From Bacterioplanoides pacificum (GTDB lineage Bacteria > Pseudomonadota > Gammaproteobacteria > Pseudomonadales > Oceanobacteraceae), in the NCBI RefSeq assembly GCF_042648445.1, contig NZ_JBHRYB010000005.1, forward strand, positions 310,001 through 374,000: a DNA stretch of 64,000 bases. Reading direction: 5' to 3'. The translations under genes and the position numbers were made by a program. This document shows positions 1-7,009 of this stretch, one piece after another (the stretch's first letter is position 1; the number at the start of each line of letters is the position of its first letter). The notes below the pieces were generated by a model that saw only the letters and a program-made list of their open reading frames with translations, ran no database searches and was not told where the DNA came from.

Positions 1-1
1 G

Positions 2-790
2 CCACCCAAGTCCATCGATGAAGAAAAATCCGAACGGCGGCTGCTGGATGTCCTGGCGGCGTTACCGGAAGTCACCGGGGTGCCGGCGGAGCAGATTATT
101 CTTAAGCGCCGTGAGCGCCAGAGCGGTAAGCGCCAGTACGAAAAACAGGACCGTGAAGCGAGCCGGTTTGAAGTGCTGGAAGGTCAGGCCAGGGTGCTGG
201 TTAACCTGAAAGATTATCTCGATACCGGTTTGTTTCTCGACCACCGCCCAACCCGGCTGGATATTGCCAAACGCTGTGCGGCGCTGCCAAAAGGCGCACG
301 TATGCTGAACCTGTTCTGTTATACCGCGGTGGGGTCACTGCATGCGGCGCTGGCCGGTGCCACAACCACCAGTGTGGACATGTCGCGCACCTATCTGAAC
401 TGGGGCAAAGACAATTTCAGAGCCAACAATCTGAACCTCAACGAGCATGAATTTATTCAGGCGGATTGTCTGCAATGGCTGAAAGAGGCGGCGCAGAGTG
501 GTGCTCAGCAGTACGATCTGATCTTTATGGATCCGCCGACTTTCTCCAACTCCAAACGGATGGAAGGGGTGCTGGATGTACAGCGTGATCATGTGCAGCT
601 GATTCGTGATGCGATGGCGTTATTAAATCCGGGTGGATTGTTAATTTTTTCCAACAACTACCGGAAGTTTGAGATCGATCAGGCGGCTCTAGCCGGGTTC
701 GATATTGTTAATGTCAGCCATCAGTCGGTGCCGCAGGATTTTGCCCGCCGTAAAAACATTCATATGTGTTTTCATATCCGCGCGCAATAA
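2..790 (+). CDS. rlmL: 23S rRNA methyltransferase RlmKL, C-terminal part (5' end outside window)
   Basis: The reading frame is open from the first bases of the window, so the gene starts upstream and only the last 262 residues are seen. They match the RlmK half of the bifunctional enzyme RlmKL, which methylates 23S rRNA (m2G2445 by RlmL, m7G2069 by RlmK in E. coli). Visible hallmarks are the linker motif NLKDYLDTGLFLDHRPTR, the SAM-binding stretch MLNLFCYTAVGSLHAALAGA, the acidic residue in TTTSVDMSRTYLNW, and the catalytic-type motif FMDPPTFSNSKRM. The end resembles known RlmKL C-termini (QDFARRKNIHMCF). An internal ATG at 80 would give a shorter protein, but the homology extends upstream of it. 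Identification is firm; the N-terminal THUMP and RlmL domains cannot be seen here. Confidence 0.93.
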   Translation, partial: PPKSIDEEKSERRLLDVLAALPEVTGVPAEQIILKRRERQSGKRQYEKQDREASRFEVLEGQARVLVNLKDYLDTGLFLDHRPTRLDIAKRCAALPKGARMLNLFCYTAVGSLHAALAGATTTSVDMSRTYLNWGKDNFRANNLNLNEHEFIQADCLQWLKEAAQSGAQQYDLIFMDPPTFSNSKRMEGVLDVQRDHVQLIRDAMALLNPGGLLIFSNNYRKFEIDQAALAGFDIVNVSHQSVPQDFARRKNIHMCFHIRAQ

Positions 791-926
791 GGGGTGTGTG
801 CACCCGCCCGGTAAAGCGGAGCTGGTGCACAAATTTCTGATCCTGGCTTGGCGTCTGGCCATTGGCTTGTTATTTTTCTGTGCCTGTTAATGGTGAGGCT
901 CGGCTGCGAGCCATGGCTGAAAAAAC

Positions 927-1286
927 ATGTCAGACCCGTCTTTGCAATCCATCCGCGATAAATTCGATACCGATAATGCCGAACATCTGGTGCTGATCGG
1001 GTATCCACTCAACGCCGGATTTTTGCAGGAACTGATTTTCTGGTCCTGTTTCCCCAACGACCCGGTATGCTGGATTACTTACCCTTATGTCAGCGTATTA
1101 CGCGACGATATTCTGCTGCCTGAGTTGGTGGCGTTTGTGCAGTTTAATATCGAGCAACAGCAAGCGGATCTGGCGGATACCGCGCTGGCGATGTTTGCCG
1201 ATGAGCGTGGCCAGTCATTCCGCCAGCAACTGTTGCAGGCATTACCACAAACGATCCGGCAGGCGTTGTCTGACAACGGAGAATAA
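927..1286 (+). CDS. Hypothetical 119-aa cytosolic protein
   Basis: A 119-residue protein I do not recognise. It has no signal peptide and no clear membrane segment. The N-terminal half is rich in aromatic and hydrophobic residues (LVLIGYPLNAGFLQELIFWSCF), and the C-terminal half is predicted helical with many Gln and Ala. The ATG at 927 follows a small hairpin (GGCTCG at 897-902 pairing with CGAGCC at 907-912) and lacks a convincing Shine-Dalgarno sequence. It ends 3 bases before the NlpC/P60 gene, so the two are probably cotranscribed. Function unknown. Confidence 0.65.
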   Translation: MSDPSLQSIRDKFDTDNAEHLVLIGYPLNAGFLQELIFWSCFPNDPVCWITYPYVSVLRDDILLPELVAFVQFNIEQQQADLADTALAMFADERGQSFRQQLLQALPQTIRQALSDNGE

Positions 1287-1289
1287 TCG

Positions 1290-1811
1290 ATGAAATCTGT
1301 GTTATCGGCGTGTTGCACGCTGTTCAGTGCCGTCCTGCTGCTGGCGTTAACTGCCTGCAGCTCAGCGCCAACGGCGCCTGCGGCCAGTTATCGCGCACAC
1401 TACAGCGAACCGGCCAAAGCAGTGCTCAGTGATAGCGCGGCGGCAAAACAACAATTATTTCTGCAGTATCAGCAATGGCAGGGGACTCCCCACCGTATGG
1501 GTGGCCTGACAGAGCAGGGGGTGGATTGCTCCGGTTTTGTTTACCGCACCTTTCAGGATCGCTTTGGTATCAGTCTGCCGCGCACCACCGCACGTCAGTC
1601 GCTGACCGGCGATGTCATAACGCGCGAGCAGTTACGCGCCGGCGATCTGGTGTTTTTTAAAACCGGCAGTAAATTACGCCACGTGGGTATTTATCTGGAA
1701 AACAGCCGCTTTATGCACGTCTCCAGTAAACGTGGTGTGATGATTTCCGGCCTCGACGATTATTACTGGAAAGACAAATTCTGGCACGCGCGGCGCATTG
1801 AAGCACGCTGA
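1290..1811 (+). CDS. NlpC/P60-family peptidoglycan endopeptidase lipoprotein
   Basis: A 173-residue lipoprotein with signal peptide and lipobox (LALTAC, lipidated Cys near residue 23), followed by an NlpC/P60 domain. The catalytic Cys sits in DCSGFVYRTF, the motif LRAGDLVFFK is typical of the family, and the active-site His lies in RHVGIYLENSRFMHVSS. Family members such as MepS and NlpC of E. coli cleave peptide cross-links in the murein, so an anchored envelope hydrolase is the likely role. GGAG precedes the ATG. The gene follows the 119-aa ORF by 3 bases and precedes the DUF5071-like gene by 16 bases. Which bond it cuts cannot be read from sequence. Confidence 0.9.
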   Translation: MKSVLSACCTLFSAVLLLALTACSSAPTAPAASYRAHYSEPAKAVLSDSAAAKQQLFLQYQQWQGTPHRMGGLTEQGVDCSGFVYRTFQDRFGISLPRTTARQSLTGDVITREQLRAGDLVFFKTGSKLRHVGIYLENSRFMHVSSKRGVMISGLDDYYWKDKFWHARRIEAR

Positions 1812-1827
1812 ATCACGGAGTCGTTTT

Positions 1828-2226
1828 ATGTCAACACTCAGGCTGGTGCCGCAACATAAAGGTGATGATGATGCCTGCGCTAATCTGCAGCAGGCTTCGG
1901 ATGAGGACATTCAGCCACTGTTATGGCCGCTGCTGGAATGCCTGCAAGATATTAACTGGCCGATTGCTGCGCCGGTACTGGAGCGGCTGTTGCGCTATCG
2001 CGGTGATGACCTTGCCGAGCCGCTGTTCCAGATTCTGGGCGGCGATGATGAGGTGTGGAAATACTGGCTGCTGACCAATTTATTGCCGGATGTGCAGATC
2101 AGCGTCTGGCAAGCGCTGCGTTTTAAAATTCACGCCATGGTGCGCCAGCCAACCCCGGCTGAGTTGCAGGAAGAAGTTACTGAAGCCGCCGCCGAGTTGT
2201 TATCACACTGGAAAAATAAGTCATAA
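1828..2226 (+). CDS. DUF5071-like protein
   Basis: A 132-residue soluble protein if started at the ATG at 1828, which is preceded by CACGGAG. A longer frame opens at 1798 inside the previous gene. The pattern LVPQHKGDDDACANLQQASD, then WPLLECLQDINWPIA and a C-terminal EVWKYWLLTNLLP, resembles DUF5071 proteins, small alpha-helical HEAT-like proteins of unknown function. It lies directly behind the NlpC/P60 lipoprotein gene in the same direction. The family assignment comes from motif memory only, and no activity can be proposed. Confidence 0.7.
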   Translation: MSTLRLVPQHKGDDDACANLQQASDEDIQPLLWPLLECLQDINWPIAAPVLERLLRYRGDDLAEPLFQILGGDDEVWKYWLLTNLLPDVQISVWQALRFKIHAMVRQPTPAELQEEVTEAAAELLSHWKNKS

Positions 2227-2272
2227 TAGCGCTTCTGATGACAGTTTTAATGATAGTGTCCGGGAGACAATC

Positions 2273-2510
2273 ATGGGATTTGTGGAAGGTTTACTGACCA
2301 TTACGCTAGTGCATTTATTGGCAGCCGCCTCACCGGGACCGGATTTTGTGATGGTAACGCAACACAGCCACAGGCGGCAGAGGAAGCCAGGGTTTCCGGC
2401 ACACGACTGATTTCCATGGGGTTTTTATGTTTGGTCATTGGGTAGACCGCCTGATGGGCGGCGTGATGCTGGTGTTTGGCATTAAATTGCTGGCTTCGCG
2501 GGTGCAGTAG
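2273..2510 (+). pseudogene. LysE/RhtB amino-acid exporter, internally deleted remnant
   Basis: The ATG at 2273, preceded by CGGGAG, opens an N-terminus typical of LysE/RhtB exporters: the hydrophobic helix LLTITLVHLLAAASPGPDFVMV contains the family SPGPDF motif. The reading frame leaves homology after about 25-35 residues and stops at 2408-2410. In a different frame, 2439-2510 encodes WVDRLMGGVMLVFGIKLLAS and a stop, which matches the last helix of the same family. A normal member has about 205 residues, so some 350-400 bp of the middle has been lost, with a frame change. The two preserved ends in correct order argue for a deleted gene rather than chance. Confidence 0.8.
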
Positions 2511-2688
2511 TTTTTAAGGTGCAGTCGTTCTTTTCGGGGGCGCAATAGTCAGGTTCGCAGTGCGAATTCCCGGCGGTTGGCAATACGGATACGGCGATTC
2601 GGTCACATTCAGAACTTTTGATGAGTTACTCCGTTATTGAGAAGATGCATAATGTTTATCTTGTTAATAATAAAGAGTATCGGGTTTT

Positions 2689-3372
2689 ATGGCTGAAGGG
2701 CGTCAGCAGGAACAGTTAAATGGATTAATGCGGGCGGCAACACCGCGCTGCTCGCGGCGGTTGCCGCGGATTCTGGTGATTATTGCATTATTGGCTGTGC
2801 TCAATATCGGCCTGGTGGGGCAACATTTTGTTGCCTGGGTGTCGTCGGCTTCCTTTGACCGCGATGAGTTTTATATGCCGGTTAAACTGGTGTGGGTGGC
2901 CGACCATGAAATGGGCTTTGCGACCTCAACCCGTGCAGGGCAGCGGACGTTAGCACCTGGACTGCATTTTTCTTATGAAGAAATTGTTGGTTTGTACGAC
3001 GCCAGCGAAGGGCATGCCTCACTGGAACAACAGCCGGTCTGGGCACGGGATAAAGCGGGTCGGCGTTTTGCTTTACCACTGACGGCGAGTTACCGTCTGG
3101 CGCCGGAGCAGTTACCTCATGTGATGCCGTTTGCGGATATGGCGCGGGCGGTCAGGCTGGTGAGTGATATGGTACTGACGAAAACCCTGGCGCAGTATCA
3201 GCTGGATACGGATTTGCCACAGCAGCGTCAGGCTTTGTGTCAGCAGCTGAAACAACAGATGAGTGCGGCGTTATTGCGCAAAGGATATCAGCTGACGGAA
3301 GTGGTGTTTGGTCGCCTGCAGCCGCTGGATGCAGGGCAAGGGGCGGCGCTTGATGCCCCAGGCAGCTGCTGA
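2689..3372 (+). CDS. Single-pass membrane protein with SPFH/Band-7-like region
   Basis: A 227-residue protein with a basic N-terminus, one strong transmembrane helix at about residues 27-50 (RILVIIALLAVLNIGLVGQH) and a soluble remainder. The region TASYRLAPEQLPHVMPFADM, followed by a Gln-rich helix and LLRKGYQLTEVVFGRLQP, follows the order seen in SPFH/prohibitin domains: a strand-rich core, then a helix with R-x-x-L repeats and a strand of the form GxxLxxVxxG. This resemblance is weak and I rate the fold as possible only. The gene stands alone between the broken LysE gene and a convergent cyclophilin. A possible -10 (CATAAT) lies at 2649-2654. Confidence 0.65.
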   Translation: MAEGRQQEQLNGLMRAATPRCSRRLPRILVIIALLAVLNIGLVGQHFVAWVSSASFDRDEFYMPVKLVWVADHEMGFATSTRAGQRTLAPGLHFSYEEIVGLYDASEGHASLEQQPVWARDKAGRRFALPLTASYRLAPEQLPHVMPFADMARAVRLVSDMVLTKTLAQYQLDTDLPQQRQALCQQLKQQMSAALLRKGYQLTEVVFGRLQPLDAGQGAALDAPGSC

Positions 3373-3395
3373 ACGCCATCATTCGTCATAGGTAG

Positions 3396-3421
3396 GGTGG
3401 GTAAGCGCAGCGCGACCCACC
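3396..3421. repeat. REP-like palindrome
   Basis: GGTGGGT (3396-3402) and ACCCACC (3415-3421) form a perfect 7-bp stem around AAGCGCAGCGCG, which itself holds GCGC-A-GCGC. The motif strongly resembles the extragenic palindromes GGGTGGGTTAGCGCAGCG found scattered in many gammaproteobacterial genomes. It lies in the intergenic space between two convergent genes, where such elements usually sit. I saw no second copy in this window. Confidence 0.6.
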
Positions 3422-3500
3422 AACTGAAATAAATATCAAGCAGGAAAGTAACTGCTCACTCCTAGGTAATTTATTTGTTTGTCTTCCGCACAAATTGAAT

Positions 3501-3537
3501 CGCCACCATCCACTGGTCCACCGGGTGGATGATGGCG
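3501..3537. terminator. Terminator-like hairpin between convergent genes
   Basis: CGCCACCATCCAC (3501-3513) pairs with GTGGATGATGGCG (3525-3537), 12 of 13 bases, around an 11-nt loop. It lies just after the cyclophilin stop on the minus strand and after the SPFH-like gene on the plus strand. There is no clean T-run, so factor-independent termination is uncertain. Confidence 0.45.
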
Positions 3538-3546
3538 CAGCAGGAT

Positions 3547-4170
3547 CTATTGCTGCTGGGCGGCGGGTTTGTCGCCTGTAACCACGCTGACTGACGAAAT
3601 CACAACGGCGTCCAGCGGCACATCGCGGGCGCCGGTTGCGGTGCTGGCGATGGTGTCAACAATCTCCATTCCTGACGTCACTTTACCGAACACGGCGTAA
3701 CCAAAATCACGGAAACCGTGGTTCAGGAAGTCGTTATTTTTTACGTTGATAAAAAACTGGCTGGTCGCGCTGTCGACGGCCGAAGTACGTGCCATCGCGA
3801 TGGTGCCGCGGTCATTTTTCAGGCCGTTATCCGCTTCGTTTTTAATCGCCGGTAACGTGGCTTTACGCACCATGTTTTCGTCAAAACCGCCACCCTGGAT
3901 CATAAAGTTTTTAATCACACGGTGAAAAACCGTGCCGTTGTAATGGCCGGCTTCAACGTAGGCTAGGAAATTTTCAACACTGATTGGCGCTTTGCCACGA
4001 TCCAGTTGCAGCTCGATATCACCACGGTTGGTTTTCATCAGCACAGTCACAACGGCTTCTGCGTTGCTGGCGGGGCTGGCTGCGGGTTGATCATCAGCCA
4101 GCAGAGGCTGACTGCTCAGGGCCAGCAGGGTGAACAGCAGGGTAGCCAGTGGTTGGGCGAACAAACGCAT
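3547..4170 (-). CDS. ppiA: Periplasmic cyclophilin-type peptidyl-prolyl isomerase
   Basis: A 207-residue protein with an N-terminal signal peptide (MRLFAQPLATLLFTLLAL, cleavage near LLADDQ) and a complete cyclophilin domain: TNRGDIELQLD, FHRVIKNFMIQGGGF with the catalytic Arg, IAMART, SQFFINVKNNDFLN and FGYAVFGKV. It catalyses cis-trans isomerisation of Xaa-Pro bonds in the periplasm. The ATG at 4170 is chosen over the one at 4182 because GGAG lies 6 bases upstream of it and the signal peptide begins there. A roughly 18-residue Ala/Ser/Pro spacer separates the signal from the domain. It is divergent from the Rrf2 regulator. The symbol follows E. coli periplasmic PpiA; orthology is likely, not proven. 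Confidence 0.9.
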   Translation of the reverse strand: MRLFAQPLATLLFTLLALSSQPLLADDQPAASPASNAEAVVTVLMKTNRGDIELQLDRGKAPISVENFLAYVEAGHYNGTVFHRVIKNFMIQGGGFDENMVRKATLPAIKNEADNGLKNDRGTIAMARTSAVDSATSQFFINVKNNDFLNHGFRDFGYAVFGKVTSGMEIVDTIASTATGARDVPLDAVVISSVSVVTGDKPAAQQQ

Positions 4171-4282
4171 ACATTTCTCCATCGGGAATTAACATCAGGC
4201 GCCAACGCTAATGTAACGCCAGCCATTTGTGAAGTTTTTCCGACCGCCTGTGTTGCTTTATGCCTGTGCCGTGTGGATTTGA

Positions 4283-4288
4283 TATGAT
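4283..4288 (+). promoter_or_regulatory. Extended -10 element upstream of the Rrf2 gene
   Basis: TG-A-TATGAT (TG at 4280-4281, hexamer at 4283-4288) is an extended -10 match. Transcription would start near 4295, which excludes the in-frame ATGs at 4284 and 4287 and favours the start at 4317. Confidence 0.4.
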
Positions 4289-4316
4289 GGAGGCTGTGAT
4301 TATCCGGGTTTCCGTT

Positions 4317-4784
4317 ATGTTAAAGATTGGCAAGCTGACAGATTATGGTGTGGTGGTGCTCGACCAGCTTGCCCGTGCCGGGTCGGTGAAACAATCGGCG
4401 GACGAACTCAGTGACGCTACCGGTCTGCCGCTGGCCACAGTCCGTAAAGTGATGAAGGCGCTGGTGGACGCTGGTCTGGTGCTGGCACAGCGTGGTGCCC
4501 GTGGCGGTTACCGGCTGGCGCGGGCACCGGAACAGATCCGCGTACTGGATGTGGTGCAGGCGTTTGAAGGCCCGGTGGCGCTGACCGAATGCAGCGTCGA
4601 TGATCATCAGTGTGATATCACCGCGCATTGTTCTCTCGCCAGCAACTGGGGCGGAATCAATCAGTTGCTGATGCAGGTGCTGGCGCGGGTGACGCTGGAG
4701 GATGTGCGTAACCCGGCGCTGCAGGACCGTTTGTATCGCGACCTGATCGATCAGTCCGCCCGTATTCAGCTGGTTAATCTCTGA
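4317..4784 (+). CDS. Rrf2-family Fe-S regulator (SUF-type)
   Basis: A 155-residue Rrf2 transcription factor. The N-terminal winged helix (MLKIGKLTDYGVVVLDQLAR, then TGLPLATVRKVMKALV and GARGGYRLAR) is typical. Three cysteines follow at about residues 92, 99 and 105 (ECSVDDHQCDITAHC), close to the C92/C98/C104 cluster ligands of IscR. It matches best the regulators annotated as SUF system Fe-S cluster assembly regulators. No suf or isc genes are in the window, so it acts in trans or its partners lie elsewhere. Start chosen from homology and from the extended -10 at 4283. The 146-bp gap to the divergent ppiA can hold both promoters. Confidence 0.87.
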   Translation: MLKIGKLTDYGVVVLDQLARAGSVKQSADELSDATGLPLATVRKVMKALVDAGLVLAQRGARGGYRLARAPEQIRVLDVVQAFEGPVALTECSVDDHQCDITAHCSLASNWGGINQLLMQVLARVTLEDVRNPALQDRLYRDLIDQSARIQLVNL

Positions 4785-4834
4785 TACCCGCCTGTTATCC
4801 CGGTCGTGCGACGCCATGTCGCTGTCATCAGACT

Positions 4835-4850
4835 GGCATATTTGATCGTT
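4835..4850 (+). promoter_or_regulatory. Upstream motif shared with the 6163 site
   Basis: GGCATATTTGATCGTT lies 56 bp before the start of the TonB-fusion gene. A 14/16 match, GGCGTATTTGGTCGTT, lies at 6163-6178, 64 bp before the next gene of related fold. Similar position and sequence suggest a shared regulator site or a common promoter part. This is inference from two copies. Confidence 0.35.
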
Positions 4851-4906
4851 AAGCTACCTGACCGGCTGTTCGCCGACTGTATTCTGACCAGGGACTGAGA
4901 TCTTGT

Positions 4907-6064
4907 ATGACCCGTTTTCACCATCTGTTAATCACTGTTTTATTCATTTTTCCCACCTTGTGCAGTGCTGCGGCGTTACCGCTGCAGGGTGCGGGTATTT
5001 ATCAGCGCCTGCAAAATGACGTGTATCTGGCGCGGGTATATCACACCAGTGGGGAACCACAACACTGGTTGCAGGCGGCGCAACCGTTACGGCTGGAAAT
5101 TCAGTTGCTGGCAGAAGATTGGTCGCAGCGGCGTTTTTACCGTCTCTGGAATGAGGGGCTGGCGATTAATCTGAGTGAGCAGCAGTTGCAGCAACACCTG
5201 ACGGATATCAGTCGTTTCAGCCGTGCGCCGCGTGGGGAGCTGTTGCAGGGGGATGTGCTGGTGATCAGTAATGAAACGGGCAATACCCTTGTCAGCCTTA
5301 ACCAGCAGCCGTTGCTGACGCTGGATAATCCGGATTTTGTGCGTTTGTTATTAGCCACCTGGATTGGCAAGTTCCCGCAGTCGCCGGGGCTGCGCAATGA
5401 TTTATTGGCCGCCGACGTCAGCCAGCGGGAACAATTGTTAGCGCGTTACCCACAACCGATTGTTAATCCCGGGCGGCAGCAACAGATCCGTGACTGGTTT
5501 CAGCTGCCTGCTGAAGCGTCGTTGCCTGCTGTGGCACAAAGTACTGTTGCAGCCCCCGTTGTTGCCAGGTCCGTTGTTACAGAGCCAGAGCCTGCTGTTA
5601 CCAAGCCTGTCGTTGCTGCACTGACCAGCAGCGTGAACAAAACACAACAGGCGCGCCAGGCTGACAAAATCCGTCAGCAGCAACAGCGCCAGGCCCGTTT
5701 GCAGGCAGAAGCCGAGCGGCTGCAGCAACAGCAAGCTGAGCAGGAAGCTCTGGAAGCACGACGCATTCAGGCGCAGGCGCGTTATTACCGCCAGTTGCTG
5801 CGCCAGGCGAACAGTCAGGTGCAATACCCGCAGCGCGCTATGCGTCGTCGTCAGCAGGGGACGGTGCGGGTCAGTCTGGCACTGACGCCGTCCGGCGAGC
5901 TGGTTTCCAGTGTGGTCAGCGAAAGCTCGGATATTCAGCTACTCGACCGTGCCGCTCTGGCGGCGGCTCAGCGTGCGCAACCGTACCCGGCACTGCCGGA
6001 TATTCTGGCAGCGGATGGTCCGCTGGAGTTTGATATTCCGTTTAAATTTGTGCTGGTTAACTGA
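4907..6064 (+). CDS. Chalcone-isomerase-like domain fused to TonB C-terminal domain
   Basis: A 385-residue exported protein. Residues 1-21 are a signal peptide with a plausible cleavage site (TLCSAAA). Residues about 25-190 resemble the bacterial chalcone-isomerase-like fold: GAGIYQRLQNDVYLARVYH, then a helix around RRFYRLWNEGLA, ISNETGNTLVSLN and LLLATWIGKFPQSPGLRNDLL. A Pro/Val linker (about 200-245) and a Gln/Arg-rich helix (about 245-300) follow. The last 80 residues match a TonB C-terminal domain: YPQRAMRRRQQGTVRVSLAL, LDRAALAAAQRAQPYPALP. Canonical TonB keeps an uncleaved N-terminal anchor and a Pro-rich spacer; here the membrane anchor may be cleaved off. No ExbB/ExbD genes are near. 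The role is unknown; energy transduction should not be assumed. Confidence 0.8.
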   Translation: MTRFHHLLITVLFIFPTLCSAAALPLQGAGIYQRLQNDVYLARVYHTSGEPQHWLQAAQPLRLEIQLLAEDWSQRRFYRLWNEGLAINLSEQQLQQHLTDISRFSRAPRGELLQGDVLVISNETGNTLVSLNQQPLLTLDNPDFVRLLLATWIGKFPQSPGLRNDLLAADVSQREQLLARYPQPIVNPGRQQQIRDWFQLPAEASLPAVAQSTVAAPVVARSVVTEPEPAVTKPVVAALTSSVNKTQQARQADKIRQQQQRQARLQAEAERLQQQQAEQEALEARRIQAQARYYRQLLRQANSQVQYPQRAMRRRQQGTVRVSLALTPSGELVSSVVSESSDIQLLDRAALAAAQRAQPYPALPDILAADGPLEFDIPFKFVLVN

Positions 6065-6162
6065 GCTGCCATAGCGGATGACAGACAAATGGCGTCAGCT
6101 TATGACCAAAAGTGGCGACTGAATCACAAATGTTCATTAAATAACTGATCGTTAACAGGGGT

Positions 6163-6178
6163 GGCGTATTTGGTCGTT
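6163..6178 (+). promoter_or_regulatory. Second copy of the shared upstream motif
   Basis: GGCGTATTTGGTCGTT, 14 of 16 bases identical to 4835-4850, located 64 bp upstream of the 6243 start. Each copy precedes a gene encoding an exported protein with a chalcone-isomerase-like region. Confidence 0.35.
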
Positions 6179-6242
6179 GCTAACAGAATTCACAAAAACG
6201 CATGATTGTGTCATCGGTCGTAATGTTATAGAGGTGTTGATC

Positions 6243-6911
6243 ATGACCGGATTAAAATCCTTGTTTGCTGCTGCCAGTCTGTTACTGGCAATGTCTGCCA
6301 ACGCCGCCGACCTGAAAGGTATCGGCATGTTTGAGACGCTGGACAAACCCTGGTTTGCCACCGCGCTGTATGTGCAGGATAACTACGGCGAGCAACAAAC
6401 AGAACAGGATGCCTCACAGGGAAGCGACAGTGCATCAGCCATTCCGGAGCGTCTGGAATTCAAGGTGGTGGAAGATAAAATCAGTCAGCGTCGTTTCCGC
6501 CAGTTGTGGCTCGATGTGCTGGCGGTGGTGCAGGATCAGCGACTGTTGCAGAGCGGTGATATGGATGAGTTTCTCGGAGCGGTTAAGGGTTCGCTGAAAC
6601 AAAACGATCACCTGGTGCTGAAACAGGAAGACGATTATGTTTCCCTGACGATCAACTACCACGAACACGCCCGTTTATCGCGCGATTTTCTCGCTTCGCT
6701 GGTTGATGTGTTAATCGCACGTATTGCGCCGATCCCTGAACTGAAGCATGGCCTGATGGGTACCTTACCGCGGGATGAATTACGCGGCATTCAGCGGGCT
6801 TTCGATAAAGGTGAGCCGAGCCTGCACCGTATTTCGCAAACCAGCCGCTGGTTGCGTATCAAAGATGTTGAGGTGTCACAACGTCTGGCATCTTCTGAGC
6901 CGTCGGTATAA
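6243..6911 (+). CDS. Exported chalcone-isomerase-like protein
   Basis: A 222-residue protein with signal peptide (SLFAAASLLLAMSANAAD). The rest aligns by eye with the N-terminal domain of the preceding gene: KGIGMFETLDKPWFATALYV, SQRRFRQLWLDVLAVVQ, VKGSLKQNDHLVL and LVDVLIARIAPIPELKHGLM. This places it in the bacterial chalcone-isomerase-like group, whose members usually lack flavonoid activity and often bind fatty-acid-like ligands; that last point is family knowledge. An acidic insert (about residues 43-65) replaces a loop of its neighbour. GAGGTG precedes the ATG at 6243. It looks like a tandem paralogue of the N-terminal domain at 4907-6064 without the TonB part. Confidence 0.72.
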   Translation: MTGLKSLFAAASLLLAMSANAADLKGIGMFETLDKPWFATALYVQDNYGEQQTEQDASQGSDSASAIPERLEFKVVEDKISQRRFRQLWLDVLAVVQDQRLLQSGDMDEFLGAVKGSLKQNDHLVLKQEDDYVSLTINYHEHARLSRDFLASLVDVLIARIAPIPELKHGLMGTLPRDELRGIQRAFDKGEPSLHRISQTSRWLRIKDVEVSQRLASSEPSV

Positions 6912-6958
6912 ATCCGCGGCTCGCCTTCTGTTATACTGCGCCGTCTTTTAACCTGACG

Positions 6959-6992
6959 ACCGCTGTAGCGCTGACATCAACCGCTGTAGCGC
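6959..6992 (+). repeat. Paired 13-bp direct repeat in the tcdA leader
   Basis: ACCGCTGTAGCGC occurs at 6959-6971 and 6980-6992, 21 bp apart (two helical turns). Each copy contains the near-palindrome CGCT-GT-AGCG. A -10-like TATACT lies at 6932-6937, so both repeats would be in the 5' leader or just downstream of the transcription start. Confidence 0.5.
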
Positions 6993-7009
6993 GCTATTGA
7001 GTGGCAGTG

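Noticed and set aside
4320..4817. 165-codon minus-strand ORF over the Rrf2 regulator
   Set aside because: Antisense shadow; the plus-strand product has a clear helix-turn-helix and cysteine cluster.
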